Positions 44,976 through 57,230 of a stretch of 64,000 bases of DNA are shown in pieces. Positions within the stretch are counted from its first letter, which is position 1; every line of letters starts with the position of its first letter. Location of the stretch: assembly GCF_029227915.1 (NCBI RefSeq), contig NC_079881.1, positions 8,060,001 through 8,124,000 on the forward strand. Reading direction: 5' to 3'. Position numbers and translations under genes: made by a program. This DNA is from Hydractinia symbiolongicarpus. Taxonomy: Eukaryota; Cnidaria; Hydrozoa; Anthoathecata; Hydractiniidae. The notes beneath the pieces are model-generated. The model was not told the DNA's origin. It saw nothing but the letters and a program-made list of their open reading frames with translations, and did no database searches.

Positions 44976-45074
44976 AACTTCGTCCCCAGGGGTTCTTGCC
45001 TTTCAACATCAAAGCCGGACATCAATAAGCGCTAGCGCCTTTCACATCAGACAACAATCCTGGGGACGAGAATG
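44976..45074. mobile_element. ~99 bp palindromic MITE, CTTCGTCCCCAGG...CCTGGGGACGAGAATG
   Basis: Inverted ends CTTCGTCCCCAGGGG and ATCCTGGGGACGAGAATG; AAATAGC occurs just outside both ends (about 44968 and 45077), a possible target duplication. Same family as 46750-46840. Confidence 0.55.
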
Positions 45075-46749
45075 TAAAATAGCGTGTAAAGTTATCATAA
45101 AATTTACAACCTTAATCCCAGGACTTTTTTTCTCTTTTTGATATATCACCGTCCCGTTAAAAAGAAGACAAAAACGATAAAAAAACGACCCAAGACTAAG
45201 TTATTTATTTACAATTATTACACGAAGAATGTTGTTGCATCGTGTGACTGGGTTCACACAAATAGTATGAGTTGCAACTTGGCAAAGACAGAGCTGTTGA
45301 AATACACATGGTTTAGACGACGCGCAGTTGTTGTATATATATGATGATTGATAAGAAAGTCGTATATTATTTAATGTGTATTCTATTTCCAAATTTTACG
45401 ATGTAACAGGTGTAAGCAATAAAAAGGAGATTTTCTTCACCAAAGAAAGTCTAGAATAAAATTCGCAAATAGTATTTTTTAATATATTTTGCGGGGATAA
45501 ACTTTCGTGATTCTATTCGAAAAAAAATAACTTTCTCTATCTAGACTAAACAAAATGTTAGCTATAACAAAGAAGAGCCCATGAAATGAGGTCGAAACAT
45601 TGCTTATTTAGCGTTCTTGACAAAAGATCTTGATCATCTAATTGAGGCTGCGAATCGATTATTTATAAGCTGTAAAAAGAAAAAATGTGACGCAAAAAAT
45701 CTAAAGCTACGTTTTTACCTAAAGAAACATGTTTAATACTTTTGCAAGTACATTTAGTGTCTCACTTTCCTTATCTACTTTTTATTACGATGCTATGCCG
45801 AGTATGTGTCATGCTTGTGACTATGTTTTAACAGACGTTATAACCCGTCAAAAAATCCACAGGAATCTCTCCGTCATTTCTGGCAGCTACCATTTTGTTT
45901 ATGGACAGACGTGCGGCTACAACCGCGTCTTCAAGCCATCTTGAATATTATTGACATCAGAACGGCGATACGACAATACATAAACTCCAATGCCATTAAA
46001 ACTGCTTATCCTTTGACTTCTGGCTCTCTTCTTTTCACGCTGCTCAAGTAATTTTTTTACATCAATGGAGTAGAGCAATTAAAACAACTCGCCGCATTAA
46101 CTCTTAAACTGGTGACGTCACATTTAGTAACAGCACAGAACTGAGCGTCCTGTGCCAGGTTCATGTTCGTATTGTTGTCAAAAAGGTACAACATACCCTG
46201 GGGACAAGGTTCGTACAGCGAACATTAGAACATTTATTATTTTACATATTTGCAATTCTACAATTCGGGTCGAAATATGTTGCGATAAAACGCCTTTTTT
46301 GAAGCTCGCTAATTGGATGAGCTAATTCTATATAAGAGAGTCGCGCATTTTGAGCATCAGGATGTTCAGATTAAACTTTGGACTTCGGAGCTTAGGTTAA
46401 ATCAAAACTCTTGAAATGTGCTAATTGTTGCTGACGTCAGCATGCACATTTTCCCGAGATTCAGGGGCTTTGTGGTCCTCAACGTGGATTAATTTGTCGT
46501 GCCGCGTGCTAAAAAAATGCAAACTGGCGAACGCTTTATGTCTGGCCAACTTGTGCGAAAAAGAATCGACTAAGTATTGACCATTAGACACTATTGTCCA
46601 TATTTGAGAAATTATTGATTGTAGATTATGTGGTATTAAGCAGGGTTTTTTTTATTTGAATATATACGTATCTCCATATACGTTTATTTATTCTTCCATA
46701 ATAATAGCCGTTGTCTGTCTGGCGGCTAAACCTGGGTCATGCTAAACCA

Positions 46750-46840
46750 CATTCTCGTCCCCAGAGCTTTTTGAGATAAAAAACATGAACGTAGTAAACT
46801 ACTTTCGAATTTATCTCAAAAAGCTCTGGGGTCGAGAATG
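46750..46840. mobile_element. 91 bp palindromic MITE with 9 bp target duplication
   Basis: CATTCTCGTCCCCAGAGCTT then TTTGAGATAAA is inverted at the other end with one mismatch in about 31. GCTAAACCA flanks both sides directly (46741-46749 and 46841-46849). The insertion lies within a dispersed repeat whose uninterrupted copy is at 39191-39260. Nine-base duplications fit MULE-like transposases, but the family is not proven. Confidence 0.8.
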
Positions 46841-47524
46841 GCTAAACCACGGATGAAATCCTTAGCTAAAAATCACAAAAATTTATCTTTAAACTTGCTA
46901 TTTCAGCACGTTATGACTTAGATTTGTTTCGCAGATTGCTTGTTTGATTATCTTGTCTTGATTTCTCTGATTTAAATTTGATTAGCTGTTGCTTGGAGAC
47001 TTCCGACTCTAATCTCAGCCTATAGAAACACGGTTGCTAGTGAAATAAACGACTCATCTTTTTAACAAAAATTTTGTAAAAACGAGGCAAAAAGTTACTT
47101 AAAAACAAAAACAAAATAAGAACAATGAAAAGACTGAAATTTATTTATTTCCTCTTTTCTCCTAAAATACAGGAACCATAACAAACATATCTTTTATTTT
47201 TTACATCATTGTAGGTCGCAAAAATTGGAATTTGCTGTAAAATTAGTTAAAATGCTCAAAGATGAAGATAATAAGAACAATCTCAGGCTGAATATGTGAA
47301 GGTTAAACTTCCAGGTTCTTATCACAAGCGCACCTTTTTAATGGTTAAAATTAGAACATAGTCAGAACATTCTGTAGCGCCATGACACTAAAAGTGATGC
47401 CGGGTATCTCTCTTGATAAAAAAAGAGAGTAAGGGGTAAAAATGGTATTTTTTAAATTGATGGTTGGGAAGGGGGATGAATTCAAGTGCGCAGATTTTTC
47501 ATTTCACTTATTTTTATAATTCTA

Positions 47525-47558
47525 GGGGCAGGTGGGGTGGGGTGGGGTGAGGGGGTGG
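47525..47558 (+). other. G-quadruplex candidate
   Basis: GGGGCAGGTGGGGTGGGGTG then GGGTGAGGGGGTGG holds at least four runs of three or more G separated by one or two bases, in otherwise AT-rich DNA. Confidence 0.7.
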
Positions 47559-48178
47559 TTTCGAGTGTTATAAATTACAAAGTGGTGAATTTTTTAAAAT
47601 TTAGTGTTGTTCCAATTTCGTATCCCCTCTTCATAAATGTTTTAAAATTCACGCTTTTTGTGTTTACCTATTTCGTATTTCTTGACACCTTATGCCTTCC
47701 GGATTATTCATGCTCTCTCTCCACCCCTTAAGGATTGACCCATTAACAAAACGTTACATCACGGTATAAAAGTCATTTATAACACAATGGAAGTTTCTCG
47801 TCCATTGATGAAAAGCCGAAAGCGTGTGAATGTCCAGAATGAATTAAAGTTTAATCGGTTTTAAATTAATAATAATATATGACCATTAAAAGTTTTCGAT
47901 TGTTAAAAGCTACTTTCGTACAAAAGTGGTTTTACTTAATTTTAATTCTTGCACATTAATTTGCAGCAAACAACCTATTAAAATTAAAGAAATATCACAT
48001 GTAAACATTAGTCGAATATACTTTTGAAATTGAGGTCACACTTAAATTCTGCCTGTCGGGTCCTGTGGGTCCATTTTTTCTGTTTTAGTTGTTGTTGCGT
48101 CTCGTATCTCAAAGTGCCGAATAACAGCTGGAGTTAATGACCCAAGGCCTTGCAAGGTGTACACTGCACATTCGCTAA

Positions 48179-48239
48179 TTCGAAGGGCGTTGATTCGAAG
48201 GGCGTTGATTCGAAGGGCGTTGATTCGAAGAGCGTTAAT
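48179..48239 (+). repeat. Four tandem copies of TTCGAAGGGCGTTGA (15 bp)
   Basis: Three copies are exact and the last reads TTCGAAGAGCGTTAA. Confidence 0.85.
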
Positions 48240-48815
48240 TCATTCAATTCATTTAATTAATATCCTCATAACAGTCTTGTCAGTGTGATTAAATTGTCGT
48301 TTCTGTCAATAAAACCAAGTTGGTGTCGAAATGCCCTGAATTGTCATACTGTTTTATTAAATCAAGTTATATATACATCTTCCATCAATAAATTAAAGCC
48401 TGTAATATAAACAACATATTCGATATATTATACAGTTCATGAAGGGGTAGTGGGATCAAGTTGGATTTCACATTTTGACTCGATTGTTAAGAAGTGAGTA
48501 GTCTCGAATTTTCATGCAATTTTTCGATTTCTAATTTTGGACTAACAATGTAAGAAAAATAAATAAATTGAACTTTATATATAAATATGAAATGTCGACA
48601 GGGTTCAACCATTGACGCGTTTCCCCTCATTCTGCAAAATAGCGCTTCTATACATGTGTTTTACCGAATAAGAACTGTTTCAAGCACAACTAGTTAGTTT
48701 TAAAAATTACACCTTTCTTGTTTAGCAACGCCATGGGCGGATTAAAGAGCGGGTAAATACATTTCATACTTGTTATAAAAAAATTTGTTTCTTTCATTAA
48801 GCTATCACAAAATAC

Positions 48816-49865
48816 TTATGCATCGATATTGTTCCGCACCCGTTCACCGTTGATGTGTTGAAGTTTCTGGTACAAATCTTCTGCGAAATACGTCAGTACG
48901 CCGTCATAACTAGGCATGTAATTCAAATCGATGAGACCGTAATTCCCTGTGTTCTCTTCAACTATAATATCAATTCCAAATAAAGTTAAATCAATTTTAT
49001 TTGTAATTCTACAAAGGATTTCTTTTACGATATCTTCGTCTAGTAACGTTTGAACGTTACACTCGCTAACACTCGTGCGAAATTTCATAAATTGCGGATT
49101 TTTATCGTGCAAGTCGACATTGTGAACGTTGCGTTTCGAAACTGTCATGCTGTCAAAGTAAACAGTACGCTCAAGCCCAGATTTTAAATTCTTCACCGAC
49201 GGCCGTTCACAAATATACATCTGTTGCCCGACAGCGGCGACTTTATACAACATGCTACCGTGGTTCACGAATTCTTGAATGACGCATGGCGACATAATGT
49301 CACTGACGTTTTTCTCCGAAAATATTATCGACATATCATGCGCTTCGGCATCGCATCTCGTCACTGGTGGTTTAGTTATAATAGGAAAATTGATTCCGCT
49401 TTTATTCACCAAATCCATAACATTTTCGGAATTTGTTTTCTCTAAAAGTGCGAACCGCGGTACAAACACTTTGATGCCTTTCATGGTAAACTCACATGCT
49501 TTCATGACCTCCATCGAATAAAACCGATCGGCTAAGTTGACAGTTTCTGTGATTGAATCGATCATTTTCGGCTGCGGAACACACGAGCGCACGTAATTCA
49601 TTAACTTCATCAGCTTTGCATTCCCAACGTCATCGCCTTGGTTGTACCACTCTAAAATCTTGTGAATGATGACATCAAATGGACCTTGATCGTGCAAATT
49701 TTTATTCATGTCAATCACCACAAATTGCATGCTTCCGTCATCGCAGATATCCTCCAACAACTTGGGCAGCGTAAGTTTCATACGAGTGTACTCAATGATA
49801 CATATTCCAACACGGAGCGGAATCATATCTTGGCTTTTTACTTTTCTCACTCCACCCCGGCACAA
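48816..49865 (-). CDS. ITPK1: Inositol-tetrakisphosphate 1-kinase, single exon
   Basis: A 349-residue ATP-grasp protein matching ITPK1, which phosphorylates inositol tri- and tetrakisphosphates in the cytosol on the way to InsP5 and InsP6. Family features in order: MIPLRVGICI at residues 14-23 (strand 1), DQGPFDVIIHK at 59-69 (family form EQGPLDVIIHK), FPIITKPPV (ATP-grasp lysine), CVIQEFVNHGSMLYKVAAVG (nucleotide-binding hinge and inositol-phosphate side), ICERPSVKNL, and near the C-terminus LFGIDIIVE and YGLIDLNYMPSYDGV, which carry the Asp and Asn metal ligands. Met14 is an equally plausible start, because the first 13 residues have no counterpart in other ITPK1 proteins. The coding region is uninterrupted, unlike multi-exon vertebrate ITPK1. 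A minus-strand AATAAA lies at about 48346. Confidence 0.93.
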   Translation of the reverse strand: MCRGGVRKVKSQDMIPLRVGICIIEYTRMKLTLPKLLEDICDDGSMQFVVIDMNKNLHDQGPFDVIIHKILEWYNQGDDVGNAKLMKLMNYVRSCVPQPKMIDSITETVNLADRFYSMEVMKACEFTMKGIKVFVPRFALLEKTNSENVMDLVNKSGINFPIITKPPVTRCDAEAHDMSIIFSEKNVSDIMSPCVIQEFVNHGSMLYKVAAVGQQMYICERPSVKNLKSGLERTVYFDSMTVSKRNVHNVDLHDKNPQFMKFRTSVSECNVQTLLDEDIVKEILCRITNKIDLTLFGIDIIVEENTGNYGLIDLNYMPSYDGVLTYFAEDLYQKLQHINGERVRNNIDA

Positions 49866-52800
49866 ATGTCTTTAATTATAAAACAATCTTGCCTAAAAGA
49901 AAAATATAATCTCTCTTCAAAACTCGTTCTCGAAACATAAACCGACCAACCTCGGTATTGTGCATACACTATTTCAAAATTTGATTACATCTTTTGATTC
50001 ACAATTAAAATCCTTCCCCTTTGAGTATTTACAAAAACCTGCATACATGCTTTTACAATTAACATATTTAGCATCTCTGCAGGAGAGTGAAGCTTAGAGC
50101 TACACGCTAAATTTACGTGCTTTTAAAAATAGCAATAAAACTCGATTAAAAAAATTATTAAAACCTACGCTTAACCATCCCCTTCGTACCCAGTCTCTTC
50201 AAATAGACAGACAAACATAAGCACACAAACATTCAATAAACGACATTTATTTTCCAAAAAAGAAAAACATAAAAAAGAAGTAAAAAGGAGTGGCGAGAAG
50301 AAAGATCGGGTAACACCCAAACTCGCCCACATGTACTGGTATGGTGCCTTTACAACAAATAATCTCTCTCCACAGCGATTAATCGTTCCTGTCGTAAACT
50401 ACAAATCTTTTCAATAGCATTGCGGAAAAACAAGTTTCGAGAAAGCATGTTTATGTTTTAGTCGAGTTACAAAGCAAGATTGCAAACAACAACAACAAAT
50501 ATTAAGCATTAGTTACTAAGACACTCACAAAAAACTATTCTAATAAAACAAACAGCCGAGAAAATTTAAGTTGAATTGTAGCTAGGTCATGGGGCGCAGT
50601 ACCAGCAAGCCGATAATGTAGTATATTTGTTCGACTTAATAGAATTAAAAATGTAGACACAAGGACGTCCGTTTCTGCACGCTTTTACTGCAGCGCTTTG
50701 TCTCATGCAGAATACATTGCCTCGGAGCTAACTCAAGTTTGCTGCACACTACAACAATATGTGAATTTTCAAATCTATCATTCAGCATCGTCAGAAAAAC
50801 TCTATATATCATAAACTTCACACTGTTGAAAAATTAGACAAGACATGAACGTAACAGTGTGAATGTTTTAACCATGTGGGTTTTTACTATGCGCTCTAAA
50901 AACATCTCCAACTAGAAAAAAAACAACATTGTTTACAATCATTGGTTAGAAACCAAAACAACTTTGCAACCAGTCTTCCTTCAACTACATACGTCCCTCT
51001 AGCTTGAACTTCAGGAGCACATTTGTTGAACGCGAACCTCTTAAGCCATTTCACCTAATGACTTGCAATCCTATTTGCTTGGAAAACAGATCGGTTCGTC
51101 CTTGACGTCATATAAACAAACCCTTTAGAATTAAAACAAACGTTAAGTAAACATACTACTTAGAATCCAGACCTCCAATTAGAAGCAAAACAGTATATTT
51201 ACGTTCATAAAGCGATTACATATCGTGTCTTCAAAAGAAAAACATCTGGAAACACTCACAATATTTTTGTGTTGAAATAAATCTCAAACTTTCTATTTAT
51301 TATTTACATGACATACTTACAACTTCTTTCGACACAGTCAGCGTAAAACAAAGCATGGTCAAATAAAAATACTTTCTGTGAACTCTCCAAATAAACTTAT
51401 TTTTATCGAACAACATCCTTGGAGATTTAAAATATATTTAGCAATATCAAAGAAACTTATGGCGTTATAAAATATTAATTTTTTCTCTATCTCTCCATTC
51501 ATAAAAATTTTCTTTTTGCATAATTTATCCACGCAGCCATCGACATTGAACCGTTAATCCTATTCAAATAAAATAAAATAGAATTTTGATTCACCATCTA
51601 AAATTAAACAACCTACACGTCCCCAAATAAACTTCCAGCTTCTACAGTGTATCTCACCACAGTGAAATTTAGGTACAGCCTACACAAGCATATACGATAT
51701 GTTTGCGGAGAGGACATAAACAAAAGAGGCGTAAAAATGAGATGTAAGCAAAGACGATATTTTTCACAGCTCCCACACGTGAGACATTACACGTTAATGA
51801 CAACGTTCGAAGTCCTAACATCATACAGCACCTTTTAAGGAGAAAATAATCCACATTTTAATTATCCATTGATATTTATGAGTTGCATAATTTATTTATT
51901 ATTTTTTTCTTCCACCAGGAACATGCCCGTTGAAGGAAAATAAAAGTCTATCCATTACGCGTGGATCAAGTTATTTTTATATCCATTACATCAGAAGACC
52001 ACGACTGATCAAGTGGTTGTCAATTTTACAAAAAACAGTACTTTTACGAAGTAATTTTATCGAGGGTATGATGTAACGTGTAGTTTAGAAAAACTTATTA
52101 CATAATAAGGGATTGAAGTTTGATGGGATGTACAGACTAGAAGTTTTTTATATTGTTACTAACTCCATATTTATTTTAGTCTCAGTTGTTAAGAGAGAAA
52201 GGAAGAATAAAATGTAAAAAAATAAATAAAGCAATAACAAAATAAATTAACAAATATATAAACAAACAAATAAACAAACATAAAATCTTGGCGTATTAAT
52301 TTATACTACGTCTTGGGTGCGTCTTAGAAGCCAATAGTTAGTGTTAACCCGTTAAAAGATCCACGGTAGTTCCCACGCCAAAGAATCTCACCTTTGCTAT
52401 TTCGTGTATAAATATTGTGACTATAGGTAGTTATCTGATTAAACGAAACTGGTCGAATCTATTGAAATTTCCGCACGTCATTCGAATAAATAACACTGTT
52501 TTCTGTTTTAACCCTTTTTATTGCAGTGGAAACCCCCACCTTCCAAGGTGATTCCCTAGAATTATGTTCTATCATTAATTAATTGACTAGGAGCTTGAGG
52601 ATAGAGAAATTAGAAATATTCTTTTGATGCGTCCATTTTTTACAGCTTCGGTCATTTTCTTATTAAATATTTTTTTAAAAAAGTTTACCTCAGCAAACAT
52701 TGTAATCCACTTCAGATGTTAAGCACAGTTTAAATATAACTGAATAAAAAGATTTAAACACAAAAAAAACTTTTGCATTCTTTAGTTACGTGAAATAATT

Positions 52801-54196
52801 TTCTCATGCTTATCTCATAGCACGCAAAGGTATAAAGACAACAAAAAAATAAACAAGGAAACAAAAAAACAAACAAAAAAACATGTTATTACAAATATTT
52901 CCAGAATATAAAAAGTTAGGAAATGTTGTCTATTCCAATAAAAAGGTCTGAAGATCATCACTAAAACTATTTTATTGGGTAATCAGAAATCATTGGTTAA
53001 AGCCACATATTATTTCAACATCTTTCCAAAAGTTTTTGTACGAAAATTTAACAAAAACGAATTAAAATTTCTTTATATCAGTTTGTTTAGTCAGTAACTG
53101 TAATTCCACCTTAATCATTTCTAATTTAAAAAAAACCTTGGAGACGTGGCTTAGAACAATGATTTTCAATTTAATACAGTAATTTATGTTCAAAAATATC
53201 AAATATATTATCAACAAATGAAGAATTTTGAAAGAGTTATTTTTCCGTGATCCGTTGTTATTCTCATTCTAATCCATACAAAGGGTAACAAAATAATGGA
53301 AAAACAAACTACATAGTGGTTAAAATGTTAGACTGTCTGAACATTTTTATTCCATTTTTATAAGTGATGTCCACAAAACATCAATGTAGAATAATTAACG
53401 CACACTCACTCAATGATGATACACAAGACATCAAGAGTTATGTAAACATGATATTTCTATAACACATAAAAAAACTTACCCACAAGTTCAAAAACTCACA
53501 CTTCAAAAGTAAGAAGCCATTTCCAAGCTATGAAATGAGCTTACATAATGTATTCTAGTTATTTAAGTCCAGTCATGTCTTTTAGTAAACTCAGAATTGA
53601 CAGCTTACATGTTTATTCAGAAAATCTTGGTCCGTATTTAATAAACAAAACTTTTGACATTCACTTTATACTATAGATTGTTATGAAAAACAAGAAGCTA
53701 TTTTTAGAAACATCTGTTTGTCAACAATGCAGTGAAGATAGTGTCCATTTTCTTTTGAGTAGAAAGGAATGACTGTCAAAATCAAAAGTTATTCTTATGG
53801 TTAACGTGATGCAATAATTTATTCCAAAAAACAAACAAGAACTACTTAATCAGTTTCTTTTTGATAATTAATGATATTTTGTAAGAACATGACTTGATAT
53901 TAGTATGGAAACGAAAAGTAAAAATAATACACAATACACATAGATGTATATTCCTATGAATAATTTAAAAAGCTAATGTTGAAATGCATCAAAATTAGCA
54001 TTTTATTAAAATTCCATTATGGGCAAAAATTAGCTCTCTTGACTGTCTAGGGCTTTAACTACGAAGGTCAATGACATCTTTGAAAAACTAGATGTTATTT
54101 TCAATATTTTTAAAAAAATGAATTGCAAATTTACCACATATTGTATAGAGCCTAACCATAAAAGAAGATACATGGAAAAAGAATAGCTTCACTTAC
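49866..54196. other. Featureless AT-rich DNA
   Basis: No ORF with recognisable content. The bases just above 49865 should hold the ITPK1 promoter. The remainder may include introns or 3' UTR of the minus-strand gene suggested by the exons at 54197-54283 and 57177-57230. Confidence 0.4.
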
Positions 54197-54283
54197 AAGA
54201 AGATTCGTTGCTCTGTTTGGCATCATTGTTGCCATGGATACAATCGAAAAAATGTTCACCAGACCATATTTTAATTGTGTCAA
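54197..54283 (-). CDS. Candidate internal exon of an unidentified minus-strand gene
   Basis: Preceded on the minus strand by TTTTATGGTTTTAG and followed by GTAAGT, a near-consensus donor. In the frame set by the exon at 57177-57230 it reads VDTIKIWSGEHFFDC then IHGNNDAKQSNESS, with no stop. Phases fit exactly (one base carried over and two supplied). The family is unknown. Confidence 0.35.
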
Positions 54284-57176
54284 CTAAAACCATAAAAGAA
54301 AGCAAACCATGTAAACATTTTTTTTGGCAATGAACACCTTTGACACACCTTCTATTGTAAGACGCAATATTTAAGTTTTAATACAAAATTATTTCAATAC
54401 AACTTTTACAGATGACTTACAAAACATCACAAAAAAATCTATATTTCAAACACACATACTTTATCTTTACACACAGTTTTATCCATGAGTTTCTACAAAT
54501 TGCTTTATTATGATAATGGGTGAATTCATATTTTATTCCATCAGTTGACAATTAGTTTTTATATTTCCCCAAAGGATTTTAGCAAATGAAACAAAAGCTA
54601 CAAGAATTTTTTTTTAACCTGATTTCTATAGACTTATGGGATGTATTTTCAATGTGGCCACTGAAAAGGTAAAAAATAAAAAAAAAGGGGAACATTTAAA
54701 CTTAATGTTTTCTTTAGCATATAATAAATAGTTTTTTGATTTTCTAAATTCTCAAGTAAATGTTATTTCTAAGCTTTTATTTTTTTCGATTAATTAGATC
54801 TCTAACCTGGAAAGATATTTTTTATAAAAACAAATTATTAGATAAAAATTTTTTATAATTGTATATATATATGTTAATTCACAACAAAAAAATATATATT
54901 ATTGTGAAACCAAAACATATTATCCCATCTTTTATAAGGAATATTTTCTGGTAGTAATTATTTCAGCATTATAAGAGAACATTAGTAAGAATACAACTGC
55001 TTTATAAATATAAAGATGTTTTCTCTTAAAAAGGCATATGAAAATAAATTATCAGGGATTTGGAATCGGGGTTAAGTTGTTTTCAACAGGATTGTATAAG
55101 TTTAATGAGCGTGTTACTTGTTAACTGCAGAAACAAAAAGTTGAGTGTTCAACAAAAAAAAAAGAAAAAAGTTGGCAACGGTCTAAATTCCTTAAATAGC
55201 AAAGAATGTTATATTGACATAACTGTCATTTATATTTACACTATAAGTTTTCTTAATAAATAATAATTGTCTACTAATACATTTGTAATATATATACACA
55301 AAGAAATATGACGAATATACAGGTAAAAGGAATGTGAGCATACAGTTTCGAAAAAATGTTTTGTAAGAGAAATTTCACTGGGGATAACATCTACTGTCAT
55401 ATTCATAAATAGATTAACATTATATTTCATAATCCTACTTCATGGATGTAAATTAGACATAAAAAAAGAAAAAATGGAGTCAAGCATCATTAAATCTCTC
55501 AGCAACCAATTATAATTATATTTACAAAATGACCGAAAGTACAAATTTTACAAGTAGATTGTGGTGACATAAAAACAAACCACAAAGTGGGAAACTCATC
55601 AATGACACGTGACTGAAAACAAGTAACACAAGTCTAAGAATATACTTAATTTTAGATTCTCTTATGGTGTGTTTAGAGATTGATGATTCATAAAAGTAAT
55701 ACAGCCACATCTTTTCTTTATCTACAGCATATAGTTTTGTAAAAAAAATTTAAAGCATTTTCACTTTGAAGCGTACTTGTCTCAACTACTTGTCTCATTG
55801 ACTGTAGGTATATAAATATAACAGTGCAACAGATGGGCTTGGAGCACATAATTCATAGAAAATTGAATTAAATTTAAATGGAATTTGCTTAGTTTTATAC
55901 CCCTCTCTATCTTGACATACTTGGTTCGTGATAACATTTACCATTAAAATAAATAAATACATGACTCCCCCCTCTCTCTGTAACTTTAAAAGTTTTTGTT
56001 TAATAGACATGGAACTTGCCACAAGTGTTGCCTAGACCTAAAGTAACAACTCAGTTGAAATAAATTGCTAAGTCAATGTCATCAAATTTCCTAAAGTTGG
56101 TTAAATTTAACTTAAATTTGATACAATCAAAAACAATTTTATAAAAAATTCTGAAGAATTTTAGTGGTTGCCATGGTAACACTTTTACATACTTTCTAAA
56201 AAAATTTGCCAAATATTAATGAGAGTATTGTTAAATTATTTATCTATGAAATGCTTGATAGGGTTGACCTTCTTCCTTGATATACTTCAAATATGTATAT
56301 ACAACGAACTAACTTCTATACCTAGTAAAAGCAAAACAAACAACTAAATCTTAATGTTAAAATAAAAACATTTAAAGTATTTCTTTCATCCTCCATGCCC
56401 TAGTTCTACTTATTATCTGAGCTTCCAGCTTTCGTTGACAAACAGATTTATTTTTTTTAAAAAAAAACATAATTGGGGTTAACAGTAAAAAAACAGGGAA
56501 ATTACGCAAAATTAAAGGCAGAATATTTTTATAAAAAAAAATTCCCAATTTACAAAAACTTAATTTGAGAAAAGGTTTATAACAAAATTAGTTGCTTTTG
56601 CTAAAATAGACACAAGACAGAAAATTTTTTTTTTAACCCACCCTGTTATAAACATTTTATATGTTTAACCATTCAGGAAAAATATTATAACCAGGGTGGA
56701 AAGAAAAGAAAAGTTAGAAAAAAACAGAAAATTTAAAAAATAGACAAATTAAATCATGCTTCCCTACATATATTATTCCCCTACACCTTCAAACAGAATA
56801 TTATTTATTTTGTTGTGCGATAAGCGCACGCCTGAGGTATTTAGTGTTTTTTTGGCGTGCAAGGATCGCTCAGGAATATTTAAACATGGTTTGTGTGGGC
56901 GTGTAGGCGTGCGATCGCACACTATTCCTGACGAGGCCTGTAATAGATAAATTCTGATTTTACACTTTCAGTGGTAAGCTTATTTGGCTCTGGCATGTGC
57001 GTGACAGAAAAGATAAGGGTGATAGGTAAAGCAAAGTTATTAGTGTGACACAAAGGCATTCTTAGGATTTTAAAAATATTCAAATAAATCAGAAGGCATC
57101 AATCTACATTCAATAATAGTTTAAAATCTCAATCCATGTTTCTGTGAAAAGAAATCCACAAGAAAAGACTATTCAC
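54284..57176. other. AT-rich DNA, possibly an intron of the minus-strand gene
   Basis: Nothing recognisable besides homopolymer runs; it would be a 2.9 kb intron if the two flanking candidate exons are real. Confidence 0.35.
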
Positions 57177-57230
57177 CAAATCCTAGCATCTTTTTTCCTG
57201 CCACAAATGCGAGACCTAAAGATCTTACCG
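57177..57230 (-). CDS. Candidate upstream exon of the same unidentified minus-strand gene
   Basis: Bounded on the minus strand by a TTTTTGTTTTCAG acceptor and a GTGAAT donor, 54 nt long. It reads VRSLGLAFVAGKKMLGF in the frame that continues open into 54197-54283. If not spliced it would stop four codons later, so it could instead be a terminal exon. Not recognised. Confidence 0.33.

Larger units (their letters stand above)
44006..48815. other. Intergenic DNA with MITEs and G-rich tract
   Basis: No supported gene; short ORFs at 45138-45944 and 47486-47731 show no family features. It contains the two palindromic elements (44976-45074, 46750-46840), single MITE-end words at about 44466-44480 and 46194-46212, a G-quadruplex candidate (47525-47558) and a 15 bp tandem repeat (48179-48239). 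Confidence 0.45.
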
